This document shows, piece by piece, positions 9,458-18,613 of a stretch of DNA of 62,048 bases. A program made the position numbers and the translations under genes. The stretch is from Acidovorax sp. (GTDB lineage Bacteria; Pseudomonadota; Gammaproteobacteria; Burkholderiales; Burkholderiaceae_C), in assembly GCA_030692685.1 (NCBI GenBank), contig JAUXZO010000179.1, positions 1 to 62,048 on the forward strand. The letters are read 5' to 3'. Position 1 is the stretch's first letter; the number at the start of each line of letters is the position of its first letter. Under the pieces are notes generated by a model. The model saw only the letters and a program-made list of their open reading frames with translations, was not told the DNA's origin and did not search any database.

Positions 9458-9808
9458 ATGAAATACCTGATCGCCGCCGCAACCATCGTCTCTGGCTTCA
9501 CCTTTGCGACCCCCGCGCTAGCCTCCGAGGGGGGCAGTTGCCACTTCCATGGCAACAAGCCCACCACCGACACGGTTGTGGTGGGATGCGCCAATCAGCG
9601 CAGGGACGCGCTGGTAGGCAGCGGCAAGCTGAACAAGCCGTGGCAGGCCGTGAAACACGACAAGGTCGAGATGGTCGACGGAAAAAAGGGCAAGGAATGG
9701 CGTGTGACGTTTAGCAACCCCGCGGAACAGGACAAGAGCAAGGCAACGCTCTACATGTTCTTCACGCCGGCAGGCAACTTCATAGCGTCGAACTTCACTG
9801 GCCAGTAA
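9458..9808 (+). CDS. DUF6488-type periplasmic protein
   Basis: A 116-aa protein with a signal peptide (cleavage near ALA-SEGG). The mature part contains CHFHGNKPTTDTVVVGC, a Cys pair with two His that could bind metal, and ends ASNFTGQ. It starts 28 bases after the HupE/UreJ gene and is probably co-transcribed. The family (DUF6488) has no established function but often lies beside metal transport genes. Confidence 0.75.
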   Translation: MKYLIAAATIVSGFTFATPALASEGGSCHFHGNKPTTDTVVVGCANQRRDALVGSGKLNKPWQAVKHDKVEMVDGKKGKEWRVTFSNPAEQDKSKATLYMFFTPAGNFIASNFTGQ

Positions 9809-9906
9809 CGCATGGCCGCCCCTGCAGCAGATGCGGGGGCCCTCCCAGGGGATGCCTGGAACGAAAACACCCTCAGGGGTGAAATCTTCCAGGCGTTCTC
9901 GCGGGA

Positions 9907-10185
9907 TCAAAGGTACTTGGTCAAATCCTTGAATTCGGCTATCGATGCCCGCGCGGAAGCTGCACTTGCGCCCACGACCTGGTCCAGGCAGTTGTCGAGA
10001 TGGTCATGGATCACCACCTTCTTGGCGGCGCTGATTGCGCGTTCCACCGCGTGCAGCTGCTGGGCGATTTCGTTGCACGGCCGGTGGCTCTCGATCATGG
10101 CGATGACATTCGCCAAGTGGCCGTTGGCCCGCTTCAATCGCTTGACCACGTCGGGATGACTGGCATGTAGGTGTTTCTCTGTCAT
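9907..10185 (-). CDS. CsoR/RcnR-family metal-responsive repressor
   Basis: A 92-aa all-helical repressor of the CsoR/RcnR/FrmR family. The start at 10185 is chosen because the product then begins like RcnR (M-T-E-K-H) and ends next to the operator. Candidate metal ligands are the N-terminal His residues (H5, H7, H10), C37, H60/H62 and C66, closer to Ni/Co sensors of the RcnR/DmeR type than to Cu(I) CsoR. It is divergent from the NreB-like exporter and should repress it until metal binds. Confidence 0.88.
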   Translation of the reverse strand: MTEKHLHASHPDVVKRLKRANGHLANVIAMIESHRPCNEIAQQLHAVERAISAAKKVVIHDHLDNCLDQVVGASAASARASIAEFKDLTKYL

Positions 10186-10189
10186 GCCA

Positions 10190-10208
10190 TATCCTATCCC
10201 CCAGGATA
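10190..10208. promoter_or_regulatory. Candidate RcnR-type operator
   Basis: The sequence TATCCTATCCCCCAGGATA has inverted arms (TATCCT and AGGATA) flanking a C/G tract, the layout of RcnR/CsoR-family operators. It lies immediately upstream of the repressor start and in front of the divergent exporter gene, so binding could regulate both. Confidence 0.65.
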
Positions 10209-10285
10209 CGATACGGTCAATATTTCTCCATTCCACCGATTCGCTGGAGGATTGGTGGCCAACGACTTCCCCAGAAAGGTCCCCC

Positions 10286-11602
10286 ATGTTGGAAGTGCTT
10301 GCAAACAGAACCTATCGGCACCTGTTCTTCGCGCAGGTGATCGCCTTGCTCGGCACTGGGCTGGCGACCGTGGCGCTCGGCCTGCTCGCCTTCGATCTGG
10401 CAGGAGCAAATGCGGGCGCGGTGCTGGGTACGGCACTCGCCATCAAGATGCTGGCTTATATCGGCGTCGCGCCGGTCGCGTCGGCCATGGCAGAACGCTT
10501 GCCCCGCCGCGCGGTTCTGGTTGCGCTCGATCTGATCCGGGCAGGCGTGGCCCTCATGCTTCCATTCGTGACCCAGATCTGGCAGGTATACGTGCTGATC
10601 TTCGTGCTGCAGTCTGCATCCGCCGCATTCACGCCCACCTTCCAGGCAACCATTCCGGACGTGCTGCCCGAAGAGAACGACTACACGAAGGCGCTTTCAC
10701 TGTCCCGACTGGCCTACGACCTCGAATCGCTGGCCAGCCCTATCCTGGCGGCATTGTTGCTGACCTTCGTGAGCTACCACAGCCTGTTTGGTGGCACGGT
10801 CGTTGGCTTCATCGCATCGGCCGCCCTGGTGATATCGGCCGTGCTGCCGAAGGCCAAACTGCCACCAAAGCGCAGCATTTATGAGCGCACTACGCGGGGC
10901 CTGCGGATCTATCTGGCGACGCCGCGCCTGCGTGGGCTCCTTGCACTCAATCTCGCCGTGGCCGCAGGCAGCGCGATGGTCATCGTGAACACTGTGGTTC
11001 TGGTGCAGTCGCAGATGGGAATGACGCAGACCTCCACTGCCATCGCGCTCGCTTGCTTTGGCGCCGGGTCCATGATCATGGCCTTGCTGTTGCCCCGGCT
11101 TCTCGACCGCGTGCGCGAACGTCCGGCCATGCTCGCCGGCGCATCGGTGGTCGCGGCGGGTCTCATGCTCGGTTGGGCGCTTGCGAACCGGTACGAGGTG
11201 TTGCTGCCTCTGTGGTTTGTGATGGGCCTGGGCTACTCCCTGGCCCAGACTCCCTCGGGGCGCCTGTTGCGCCGCTCGTCAAGCGAAGAAGACCGGCCTG
11301 CGCTGTTTGCCGCCCAGTTTGCGCTCTCGCACGCCTGCTGGCTCATCACCTACCCGCTGGCGGGATGGGTGGGCGCCCGATTTGGTGTGGACGCAAGCTT
11401 TGCATCGCTGGGGATCGTCGCGGTGGCCGCCATCGCCGTTTCTGCCTGGCTATGGCCCGACCGGGAGCCCTCTGAGCTGTCGCATGCACACGATGACCTG
11501 CCGCCAGACCATCCGCACCTTGCCGGGGCGGGGCAAACCGGAGGGCGAAAACACTCTCATGCATATGTCATTGATGACGAGCACCAGCGCTGGCCGCAGT
11601 AG
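10286..11602 (+). CDS. NreB-like MFS nickel exporter with His-rich tail
   Basis: A 438-aa major-facilitator protein. The start at 10286 follows AGAAAGG and gives the usual short N-terminus (LANRTYRHLFFAQVIALLG). Twelve hydrophobic segments are evident, with MFS loop sequences such as AERLPRRAVL. The last 40 residues carry many His (SHAHDDLPPDHPH, then HSHAY), a hallmark of NreB-type nickel exporters. It is divergent from the RcnR-like repressor. Nickel is the most likely substrate, with cobalt possible. Confidence 0.85.
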   Translation: MLEVLANRTYRHLFFAQVIALLGTGLATVALGLLAFDLAGANAGAVLGTALAIKMLAYIGVAPVASAMAERLPRRAVLVALDLIRAGVALMLPFVTQIWQVYVLIFVLQSASAAFTPTFQATIPDVLPEENDYTKALSLSRLAYDLESLASPILAALLLTFVSYHSLFGGTVVGFIASAALVISAVLPKAKLPPKRSIYERTTRGLRIYLATPRLRGLLALNLAVAAGSAMVIVNTVVLVQSQMGMTQTSTAIALACFGAGSMIMALLLPRLLDRVRERPAMLAGASVVAAGLMLGWALANRYEVLLPLWFVMGLGYSLAQTPSGRLLRRSSSEEDRPALFAAQFALSHACWLITYPLAGWVGARFGVDASFASLGIVAVAAIAVSAWLWPDREPSELSHAHDDLPPDHPHLAGAGQTGGRKHSHAYVIDDEHQRWPQ

Positions 11603-11801
11603 CCGCCCGTGCAAGCGAGGGAAGGGGCGCAAATCAGTGGGTGGTGATGCCAACTGCCAGCGCGTTTTTCCGATGGCGTGGCCGGGCGAGACGCGGGAGC
11701 AGGTGCTGCAGGCGTCCAGGCCCCACATATTTGTCCTGCAAGCAGGATCGAAAATTCACCAGCTGGGGCACAATGGTTGCCGCTGCTAAACACGGCTCCT
11801 T

Positions 11802-12251
11802 ATGTCTACCCCTCTGCGCCAAATCCCCCTCCAGAAGAGCCGGTCCCCGGTCTCGCTGGCGCGCGCATTGTGGATTGCCAAGTGGCTCCTGGTGCTGGTT
11901 CTGGCCTGGGACCAGATTGCCTCGCCCCTGCACCAGCACCATCACGACTCAGGAATCGACGGTTCCTGGATCGGTGCGATGCAGGATGGCGCCGGCGCCG
12001 AGGCGCTGCATGTGGACGATGGCGACAACCTGGCGCTCTTCGCTCACGCCACCATGGCCGTGCAGTTGCAGGCCGCTTCCGGCCAACTGAGCACCGCCAG
12101 CGAACCGGTCGCTCTGTTCTTTGCCTTCGCCGAGGTCTTCGACTCCGGTCAGGTGCGGGAACCGGACGTTTGGCCGACCTACGTCGCGCCGATCTACCCA
12201 TCCTTCCGAAGTCTGCCTCCAGGGGGTCGTGCGCCCCCGCTCCACACCTGA
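11802..12251 (+). CDS. Small membrane-anchored or exported His-containing protein
   Basis: A 149-aa protein with one N-terminal hydrophobic segment (residues 24-40) followed by a HQHHHDS cluster. The remainder is acidic and Ala-rich, ending in a Pro-rich tail. It precedes the RND adaptor gene by about 70 bases, the place occupied by CzcI- or CnrY-like small proteins in related operons. No named family is recognised; a regulatory or metal-binding role is inferred from position. Confidence 0.55.
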   Translation: MSTPLRQIPLQKSRSPVSLARALWIAKWLLVLVLAWDQIASPLHQHHHDSGIDGSWIGAMQDGAGAEALHVDDGDNLALFAHATMAVQLQAASGQLSTASEPVALFFAFAEVFDSGQVREPDVWPTYVAPIYPSFRSLPPGGRAPPLHT

Positions 12252-12322
12252 AAAGCCCTTTCTTTTGCTTTTCCTGACCGCGCGCCTGGTTCCAAGGCTG
12301 TGGTCGTTTGTGGAGTTTTCCG

Positions 12323-13453
12323 ATGCTGTACCGTTTTTCCCGGCTGGCGCTTGGCCGCCTGGCCGTTTTCGTCTTCCCTTGTCTGATCGCTGCGCCGCTG
12401 GCGGCCCTCGCGGCTGACGAGTTTCCCGTCAGCGCCGCCCAGATGCAGTCCCTGGGCGTGCAAGTGCAACGCCTCGAAAAGTCCGGCGACTCGTCGGGGC
12501 AGGCCTATTCCGCCCGTGTGGTTCTGGCACCAGGCCAGGAACAGGTAGTCAGCGCCCCCCTGGCCGGCGTGGTCGACCAGTTGCTGGTCGCCGAGAACGA
12601 TGCCGTCAAGGCCGGACAGCCGCTGATGCGCCTGATCAGCCCTGAGCTCGGCGAGTTGCAACTCAAGCTGATGGAGGTCAATTCGAGCAGCCGGCTGTCG
12701 CAAAAGGCCTTGCAGCGCGAGCGCCAGCTCTTCTCGGAAGGCATCATTCCCGAGAGGCGTGTGCAGGAGGCAGAAGCCACCGCAGCACAGGACGCAGCGC
12801 GCAAGCGCCAGGCCGAGGCAGCGCTTCGGCTGGCGGGCCTGGACAGCGGGCGGATCCGCAGCATTGCTGAAGGGGGCAACGTCGAGTCGACCATTACCGT
12901 TCGCGCCAAGGCTGCGGGTCTGGTGGGAGACGTGTCCGTCAAGCCTGGCCAGCGCGTACAGCAAGCGGACATGCTTTTGCGCATCGCCAATACCAGCAAG
13001 CTGGGGTTGGAAATCCAGATTCCATCGGCCCGCAATGCCCAGGTGACAACGGTGAAGGGCGCCCCGATCACTGTGATGGGGCGAACCGGAGTGCAAGGCG
13101 AGGCGCTCAGCGTGAGCCCTATGGTCAGCGACAACCAGGTACTGACCCTGAAGGCGGCGATCACCAAGGGATCTGAGCAGCTTCGGCCCGGGGAGATCGT
13201 GCAGGTGCAGGTACCGTTCGCTGGCGCTGGCGAAGGCTGGTCAGTTCCCCTGCAGTCGGTAGTGCGCCAGGGAGACAAGGCCTATGTTTTCGTGCGCACG
13301 GACAAGGGCTTCGTGGCAACGCCAGTCACCGTGCTGGCCAGCGCCGGGCAGACGATGCGCGTGACGGGTGGGCTGCAGGTTGGCCAGGAGATCGCTACCG
13401 CGTCCGTGATCGCGCTCAAGGCGGCGTGGCAAGGCAAGGGCGGGAGCAACTGA
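12323..13453 (+). CDS. RND efflux periplasmic adaptor (membrane fusion protein)
   Basis: A 376-aa adaptor of a heavy-metal RND pump. The start at 12323 gives a signal peptide ending near AALAADE; an upstream GTG is also possible. It has the lipoyl/hairpin layout: a first lipoyl half (VVSAPLAGVVDQLLV), a helical hairpin (residues 110-170), a second half (RAKAAGLVGDVSVKPGQ), then beta-barrel and membrane-proximal domains. There is no large His-rich insert, unlike the CzcB protein at 28.8 kb. One base separates its stop from the pump gene. Confidence 0.9.
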   Translation: MLYRFSRLALGRLAVFVFPCLIAAPLAALAADEFPVSAAQMQSLGVQVQRLEKSGDSSGQAYSARVVLAPGQEQVVSAPLAGVVDQLLVAENDAVKAGQPLMRLISPELGELQLKLMEVNSSSRLSQKALQRERQLFSEGIIPERRVQEAEATAAQDAARKRQAEAALRLAGLDSGRIRSIAEGGNVESTITVRAKAAGLVGDVSVKPGQRVQQADMLLRIANTSKLGLEIQIPSARNAQVTTVKGAPITVMGRTGVQGEALSVSPMVSDNQVLTLKAAITKGSEQLRPGEIVQVQVPFAGAGEGWSVPLQSVVRQGDKAYVFVRTDKGFVATPVTVLASAGQTMRVTGGLQVGQEIATASVIALKAAWQGKGGSN

Positions 13454-13454
13454 G

Positions 13455-16400
13455 ATGCTGACACGCCTCGTTCAATTTGCCCTTGCACAGCGGCTTTTCG
13501 TGCTGCTGGCAGGGGCCCTCCTGGCTGGAGCGGGCTGGTTCGCCTTCAAGAACCTGCCCATCGACGCCTTTCCCGACGTGTCCAGCACGCAGGTGAAGAT
13601 CATCATGAAAGCGCCCGGCATGACGCCGGGAGAGATCGAAAGCCGCGTGGCCATACCGATCGAAGTGGAGATGCTGGGCATCCCCAAACAGCGCATCTTG
13701 CGCTCCGTCACCAAGTACGGCCTGGTCGATGTGACCGTCGATTTCGAGGACGGGACTGACATCTACTGGGCCCGCCAGCAAGTGTCCGAACGCTTGGCCA
13801 ACATCAGCGCCGACCTGCCGCCTGGCATCACCGGCGGCATGGCCCCCGTGACGACGCCGCTGGGCGAGATGTTCATGTTCACCATCGAGGCCCCCAACAT
13901 GACGCTGGAAGAGCGGCGTAGTCTGCTCGATTGGGTGATCCGGCCCGCGCTGCGCTCGGTCCCCGGCGTCGCCGATGTGAACGCGCTGGGCGGAAAGGTC
14001 CACAGTTTCGAGGTGGTCCTTGACCCGGTGAAAATGTCCGCGCTTGGCCTGTCCGCCGCGAAGATCAAGGCGTCCATAGAGGCCAACAACCGCAACGATG
14101 GCGCTGGCCGGCTTGGAGAAGGCGACGAGGTGCTGCTGGTGCGCAGCGAAGGCAGCATCCGCACCAAGGACGACCTGATGGCCATCGTCGTCAAGTACGA
14201 CAAGAATGGCAGCATACGGCTGCAGGACGTGGCGCAGGTGCGGGACGGCAGCGTCACGCGCTATGGTGTGGTGACCATGGACGGCAAGGCCGAGGCCGTG
14301 CAGGGCCTTGTGCTGGGCTTGGCCGGTGCGAACGCGCAAAAGGTGGTGGAAGGCGTTACCCGCAAGATCGAGGAGATCAAGCCGACCCTGCCCGCAGGCG
14401 TTGAGCTCAAGGTCTTCTACAACCGCGCACAGTTGGTCGAGAAGGCCGTGGGCACCGTATCGCGCGCACTGCTGGAGGCTACCGCGTTGGTGCTGGTGCT
14501 TCTGGGCGCATTCCTTGGGAACATCCGGGCAGCCGTGTCGGTCGCCGTTGTACTTCCGCTCTCCGCGCTGGCCACCTTCCTGCTGATGCGTGCCGCCGGC
14601 ATGTCCGCCAATCTCATGAGCCTGGGGGGCCTCGCCATTGCGCTGGGCATGCTGGTGGACGCTGCCGTCGTAGTGGTCGAGAACATCGTTCAGCACCAGG
14701 CCGCAGACGAATCCAAGGGCAAGCTACCCCGGCTGCATATCGTTTTCCGTGCCGTGCGTGAAGTGGCGGCTCCGGTTGCTGCGGGCATCCTGATCATCGT
14801 GCTGGTGTTCCTGCCGCTGCTCACGCTGCAAGGCCTGGAAGGCAAGTTCTTCGTTCCCGTGGCCATGACCATCGTCTTTGCGCTGGCCAGCTCATTGGTG
14901 CTGTCGCTGACCATCATTCCGGTGCTTTCTTCCTTCTTGCTGACCAAGGTGGCCCACCACGAGCCATGGCTGCCGCGCCAGTTGCTCAGGGCCTATGAGC
15001 CGACGCTGTCGTTCGCGTTGCGCCGTGAGCGGGTCGTGTACGTGGTGGCATGCCTGATGCTGGTGGCCGCTGCGGTGGTGTACTCGTTCGTGGGCAAGAC
15101 CTTCATGCCGCCGATGGACGAGGGCGACATCATCGTGGGGATTGAGAAGCTTCCTTCGGTGAGTCTGGAAGAAACGGCCGCGCTGGACCTCAAGATCCAC
15201 CAGGCGCTGATGAAAGACATTCCCGAGATCACGGGCGTGGTGGCGCGTGCGGGATCCGACGAAATCGGGCTCGACCCGATGGGCCTGAACCAGACCGATA
15301 CCTTCCTGGTGCTCAAGCCACGTTCGGAATGGAAGGTTGCGAACAAGGAGGCGCTGATCGAGAAAATTCGCGGCGTCCTGGACCAGCTTCCCGGAATCAG
15401 CTACAGCTTCACGCAGCCCATCGACATGCGCGTCTCGGAGATGATCATCGGCGTGCGTGGCGACATCGCCATCAAGGTGTTCGGCCCCGATCTGGACAAA
15501 CTCAATGAGCTGGCTGGGCAGATCGAAGGCCTCATGAAGCAGGTGCCGGGCAACCAGGACGTTTACACCGTGGAGAACGATGGCGTGCAGTACCTGCGTG
15601 TCATCGTGGATCGCGTGGCCGTGGGGCGCTATGGCCTGTCCATCGAGGATGTCCAGGACGCGCTCAGGGTGCAGGTCGAAGGCCAGCGCGCGGGCACGGT
15701 GATTGACGGGAACCAGCGCATTCCCATCGTCCTGCGCGGAGCCGATGGCGTGAAGATCTCGCCATCCGAGTTCGCGGCCCTCACGATCACCACGCCGGAC
15801 GGCGTCAACGTACCTCTTCAGGAGCTGGCGAAACTGGAGCGCGACAGCGGCCCAGTCAAGATCGACCGGGAGATGGGCAGCCGCTACAGCGTCGTGATCG
15901 CCAACGTAACGGGGCGCGACCTGGTCGGCTTCGTCGAAGAAGCCAAGGCGAAGATCGGTCAGGCAGTGCAGTTGCCCACCGGTTACCGCATTGCCTGGGG
16001 CGGCCAGTTCGAGAACCAGCAGCGCGCGGCCGAACGACTGACGCTGGTGATTCCGCTGTCGCTCGGAGTGATCTTTCTGGTGCTGTTCTCCACCTTCGGG
16101 TCGGTGCGACAGGCCTTGCTGGTGCTCAGCAACATCCCGTTCGCGTTGGTCGGTGGCATTTTCGCGTTGTGGCTGACGGGCGAGTACCTTTCAGTGCCGG
16201 CATCCGTGGGCTTCATTGCACTGCTGGGCATCGCAGTGCTCAACGGCGTGGTGCTGGTCAGCTACTTCAATCAGCTGCATGCGGAAGGCTTGTCGCTTGT
16301 GGAGTGCGTGACCCAGGGCTCACGCCGAAGACTGAGGCCGGTGCTAATGACCGCAGCGATTACAGCGTTTGGGCTCATCCCCTTGTTGTTCGCATCGGGC

Positions 16401-16559
16401 CCCGGCTCCGAGATCCAGCGGCCGCTGGCCATCGTGGTGATCGGAGGCCTCATCACCGCCACCGCGCTGACGCTGATTCTCTTACCGATTCTTTACCTGC
16501 GCTTCGCCCATCCCAAGAGGCCAAACGAAGCGCCTGCACAGGAGGCCGTACATGCCTAA
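13455..16559 (+). CDS. Heavy-metal RND efflux pump (HME4/HME5-like)
   Basis: A 1034-aa inner-membrane proton/metal antiporter with two large periplasmic loops and 12 expected helices. The family signature in helix 4 is GGLAIALGMLVDAAVVVVEN (residues 391-410), closer to the CusA-like and nickel-associated HME classes than to CzcA, whose DFG motif is absent. D402 and E409 are the probable proton-relay residues. It is part of an adaptor-pump-PII-TolC operon next to NreB-like and RcnR-like genes, so Ni/Co is the favoured substrate, although Cu/Ag cannot be excluded from sequence. Confidence 0.9.
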   Translation: MLTRLVQFALAQRLFVLLAGALLAGAGWFAFKNLPIDAFPDVSSTQVKIIMKAPGMTPGEIESRVAIPIEVEMLGIPKQRILRSVTKYGLVDVTVDFEDGTDIYWARQQVSERLANISADLPPGITGGMAPVTTPLGEMFMFTIEAPNMTLEERRSLLDWVIRPALRSVPGVADVNALGGKVHSFEVVLDPVKMSALGLSAAKIKASIEANNRNDGAGRLGEGDEVLLVRSEGSIRTKDDLMAIVVKYDKNGSIRLQDVAQVRDGSVTRYGVVTMDGKAEAVQGLVLGLAGANAQKVVEGVTRKIEEIKPTLPAGVELKVFYNRAQLVEKAVGTVSRALLEATALVLVLLGAFLGNIRAAVSVAVVLPLSALATFLLMRAAGMSANLMSLGGLAIALGMLVDAAVVVVENIVQHQAADESKGKLPRLHIVFRAVREVAAPVAAGILIIVLVFLPLLTLQGLEGKFFVPVAMTIVFALASSLVLSLTIIPVLSSFLLTKVAHHEPWLPRQLLRAYEPTLSFALRRERVVYVVACLMLVAAAVVYSFVGKTFMPPMDEGDIIVGIEKLPSVSLEETAALDLKIHQALMKDIPEITGVVARAGSDEIGLDPMGLNQTDTFLVLKPRSEWKVANKEALIEKIRGVLDQLPGISYSFTQPIDMRVSEMIIGVRGDIAIKVFGPDLDKLNELAGQIEGLMKQVPGNQDVYTVENDGVQYLRVIVDRVAVGRYGLSIEDVQDALRVQVEGQRAGTVIDGNQRIPIVLRGADGVKISPSEFAALTITTPDGVNVPLQELAKLERDSGPVKIDREMGSRYSVVIANVTGRDLVGFVEEAKAKIGQAVQLPTGYRIAWGGQFENQQRAAERLTLVIPLSLGVIFLVLFSTFGSVRQALLVLSNIPFALVGGIFALWLTGEYLSVPASVGFIALLGIAVLNGVVLVSYFNQLHAEGLSLVECVTQGSRRRLRPVLMTAAITAFGLIPLLFASGPGSEIQRPLAIVVIGGLITATALTLILLPILYLRFAHPKRPNEAPAQEAVHA

Positions 16560-16854
16560 GCATTGTCTTTCACTGGTATGCAGCCCGGATATTGCCGAGA
16601 AGCTGCTCGATGCTTTGCTGACGGCTGTGTCAGACCAGGTCTTCACGAGCACCCCCACCTTCAGTCATGGCACGCCGCACGGCCGCCTTTCTGGGGTGGA
16701 ACAGGTCATGGGACGCAGCAGTTCCGTGCAGATCCAGCTCATCGTCACGGAGGAGCAATTGAACAACACGCTGGTAACGGTGCACCTGAAATTCAAGGGC
16801 ACGGGGTTGTGCTACTGGGCTTATGAACTGAGCGCTGAAGGGGTAGTGGAATGA
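16552..16854 (+). CDS. DUF3240 PII-like protein
   Basis: A 100-aa protein overlapping the pump gene by 8 bases and the following TolC gene by 4 bases, which indicates translational coupling. Sequence such as CLSLVCSPDIAEKLLDALL fits DUF3240, a PII/CutA-like ferredoxin-fold family commonly encoded beside Cus/Czc-type pumps. It probably forms trimers and may sense metal or nucleotide to tune the pump; this role is inferred. Confidence 0.8.
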   Translation: MPKHCLSLVCSPDIAEKLLDALLTAVSDQVFTSTPTFSHGTPHGRLSGVEQVMGRSSSVQIQLIVTEEQLNNTLVTVHLKFKGTGLCYWAYELSAEGVVE

Positions 16855-18098
16855 AACAGTGGATTACTATTGCGGGAACGGCCGTACTGATGATTCTGAG
16901 CGTACCTGCCGGTGCGTGGGTGACCGACTCCGCGCCCGAGTTGCTGCCAACACCCCTGGTCCGCCAGGCGATTGACCAGGACCCTTACGTAGTCGAAGCG
17001 CGCCGTGCCCTCGCCGCGGCTGGGCATGGCGCCGCGGCGTTGCGGTCCGGCTCGCACGAGTGGACTACCCGGGCCATCGTGCAAAGCCGACGGTATGACG
17101 CCGGCGGGCGCTCCAACGAATGGGAGGCCGGCCTTGAGCGTGCTTTGCGGATAGGCGGCAAAGCCAGGCTGGACGGCGACATCGGCGAAGTAGAGATCGC
17201 AATTGCGCAGGCAAAATTGGGCGAAGCGATCCATGAGTCCGCGAGGGCGCTTGCCGACCTGTGGATGGATGTTATCGCCGCTCGCCGGCTCAAGGAGGTG
17301 ATCGGTGAGCAAAGGGGCTTTGCACAGGAAAGCCTCAAGGCCGTGGAAAGCCGCCGCAAAGCGGGGGATGCCTCGGTGCTGGACGTCAACCTGGCCACGA
17401 CCGATCTGGTTGAGATGGACCGTCAGCTCAGTGCTGCAGGGACAGCCGAGGCAAAGGCCCATGCCAAGCTGAACTCGCGGTTTCCTCTGATCACCGAGCT
17501 TCCGAAACTCACTGTTGATCCCAGGCCGCTGGAGACTGGGCAAGCACAATGGCGTGAGCGCATTCTGGCCGAGAGCGACCCGATCCGCATTGCTGAAGGC
17601 CAGGCCCGCAAAGCCGCCCTGTCAGCGGACCGCATGCGAGCCGACCGAACGCCCGATCCCACCGTGGGGGTCTTTGTCGCTTCGGAGGCCAGGCGCAGCG
17701 AGCGCATCTACGGCGTGAGTGTCAGCATCCCCTTGGCCGGCACCTACCGCAACGAACGCATGCTGCAGGCCCTGCAGGAGGCGGAAGCCGCCCGCGCACG
17801 GCTAGATGGCAAGCGTCGCGAGATGGAGATGGAGGTCGCTGAGACCTACATCGATGCCATGGGCAGCTTCGAGCGCTGGCGCCTGACCTCGCAAGGGCTG
17901 TCGGCGACCCAGAGCAGCGCCCGTTTGACCCAGCGTGCCTACAGCCTTGGAGAGGTGGACTTACAAGGCCTGCTGCTGGCCCGTAAGCAAGGCCTGGATG
18001 CCACCATGGCAGCCGAGCAGGCCCGCATCGAAGCCCTGCGTGCGCAGGGCCGGCTGATGATCGACGCCCATTTGGTCTGGGGGCTGGAGGAAGATTGA
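16851..18098 (+). CDS. TolC-family outer-membrane channel of the RND pump
   Basis: A 415-aa protein with a signal peptide (cleavage near GAWV) and two repeated alpha-helical hairpin halves rich in Ala, Arg and Glu (residues 40-220 and 240-400). The motif VSIPLAGTYRNERMLQA matches the second-half entrance of TolC proteins. It starts inside the stop of the DUF3240 gene (ATGA overlap). It should complete the tripartite complex with the adaptor and pump genes upstream. Unusually, the outer-membrane gene is last in the operon. Confidence 0.88.
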   Translation: MKQWITIAGTAVLMILSVPAGAWVTDSAPELLPTPLVRQAIDQDPYVVEARRALAAAGHGAAALRSGSHEWTTRAIVQSRRYDAGGRSNEWEAGLERALRIGGKARLDGDIGEVEIAIAQAKLGEAIHESARALADLWMDVIAARRLKEVIGEQRGFAQESLKAVESRRKAGDASVLDVNLATTDLVEMDRQLSAAGTAEAKAHAKLNSRFPLITELPKLTVDPRPLETGQAQWRERILAESDPIRIAEGQARKAALSADRMRADRTPDPTVGVFVASEARRSERIYGVSVSIPLAGTYRNERMLQALQEAEAARARLDGKRREMEMEVAETYIDAMGSFERWRLTSQGLSATQSSARLTQRAYSLGEVDLQGLLLARKQGLDATMAAEQARIEALRAQGRLMIDAHLVWGLEED

Positions 18099-18141
18099 TG
18101 CTGCGCCAGCGCTGGCATGCGCGCCGCATGCCATGCACGCG

Positions 18142-18235
18142 CCCGGGTTCACCGGGTGTTCTGAATATTCGACATGTCCAGGCACCAATTTGAACTCGGA
18201 CTGCGTTGCTGCCGCACGGGTTCACCGTGCGGCAC
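18142..18235. repeat. Two hairpins with identical GTTCA loops
   Basis: CCCGG-GTTCA-CCGGG lies at 18142-18156, and a perfect 10-bp stem TGCCGCACGG with loop GTTCA and complement lies at 18211-18235. Both are in the 224-base gap between the TolC gene and the small membrane protein. No U-tract follows either hairpin, so they are not typical intrinsic terminators; mRNA processing or stability elements are possible. Confidence 0.5.
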
Positions 18236-18322
18236 ATCTGCGTCCATGGCGGCGCGAATGGGGGACTTTGTCTACCCTGTTCGTGCCTGGGCCGCAGTCA
18301 CCGCCAAAGAGCGGGTTTGCCT

Positions 18323-18571
18323 ATGTTGGTTCGCATAATTGGTGGCGTGCCAGGCAAGCTGGTATGGGTCATGGTCGGAATGCTGGTGGCAGCGTTCGTG
18401 GTCTGGAAGCTGCGGCATTGGTGGCTCATGCACCATCCAGAGCAGGACATTCGCATCAAGTACAGCCGAAGACTGGCTGAGCGTCTGAGGCTACGCAGGG
18501 TGGCGCAGCGCACAACTCGGACACGCAGAAACGCGCGAAAGCGCGCACACGATCGCGGGCATCAAGAATGA
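18323..18571 (+). CDS. Small single-pass membrane protein with basic tail (IKYSRRLA type)
   Basis: An 82-aa product from the ATG at 18323; longer frames begin inside the hairpin region and lack a good ribosome-binding site. One transmembrane helix (about residues 11-28) is followed by LRHWWLMHHPEQDIRIKYSRRLAERLR and a very basic tail of Arg and Lys. The gene at 34174 encodes a clear paralogue with the same helix position and IKYSRRLA motif. Both sit at the end of heavy-metal RND operons. I do not recognise a named family. Confidence 0.6.
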   Translation: MLVRIIGGVPGKLVWVMVGMLVAAFVVWKLRHWWLMHHPEQDIRIKYSRRLAERLRLRRVAQRTTRTRRNARKRAHDRGHQE

Positions 18572-18613
18572 CGACGCCGCTACGCCATTGTTAACGGGAC
18601 TGATCGATAACTC

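Noticed and set aside
13416..14696. Minus-strand frame of 426 codons opposite the RND pump
   Set aside because: His/Gln/Gly-rich composition typical of antisense frames; the plus-strand RND protein is unambiguous.
18142..18235. GTTCA hairpins considered as tRNA T-arms
   Set aside because: No acceptor or anticodon arms can be drawn around them.
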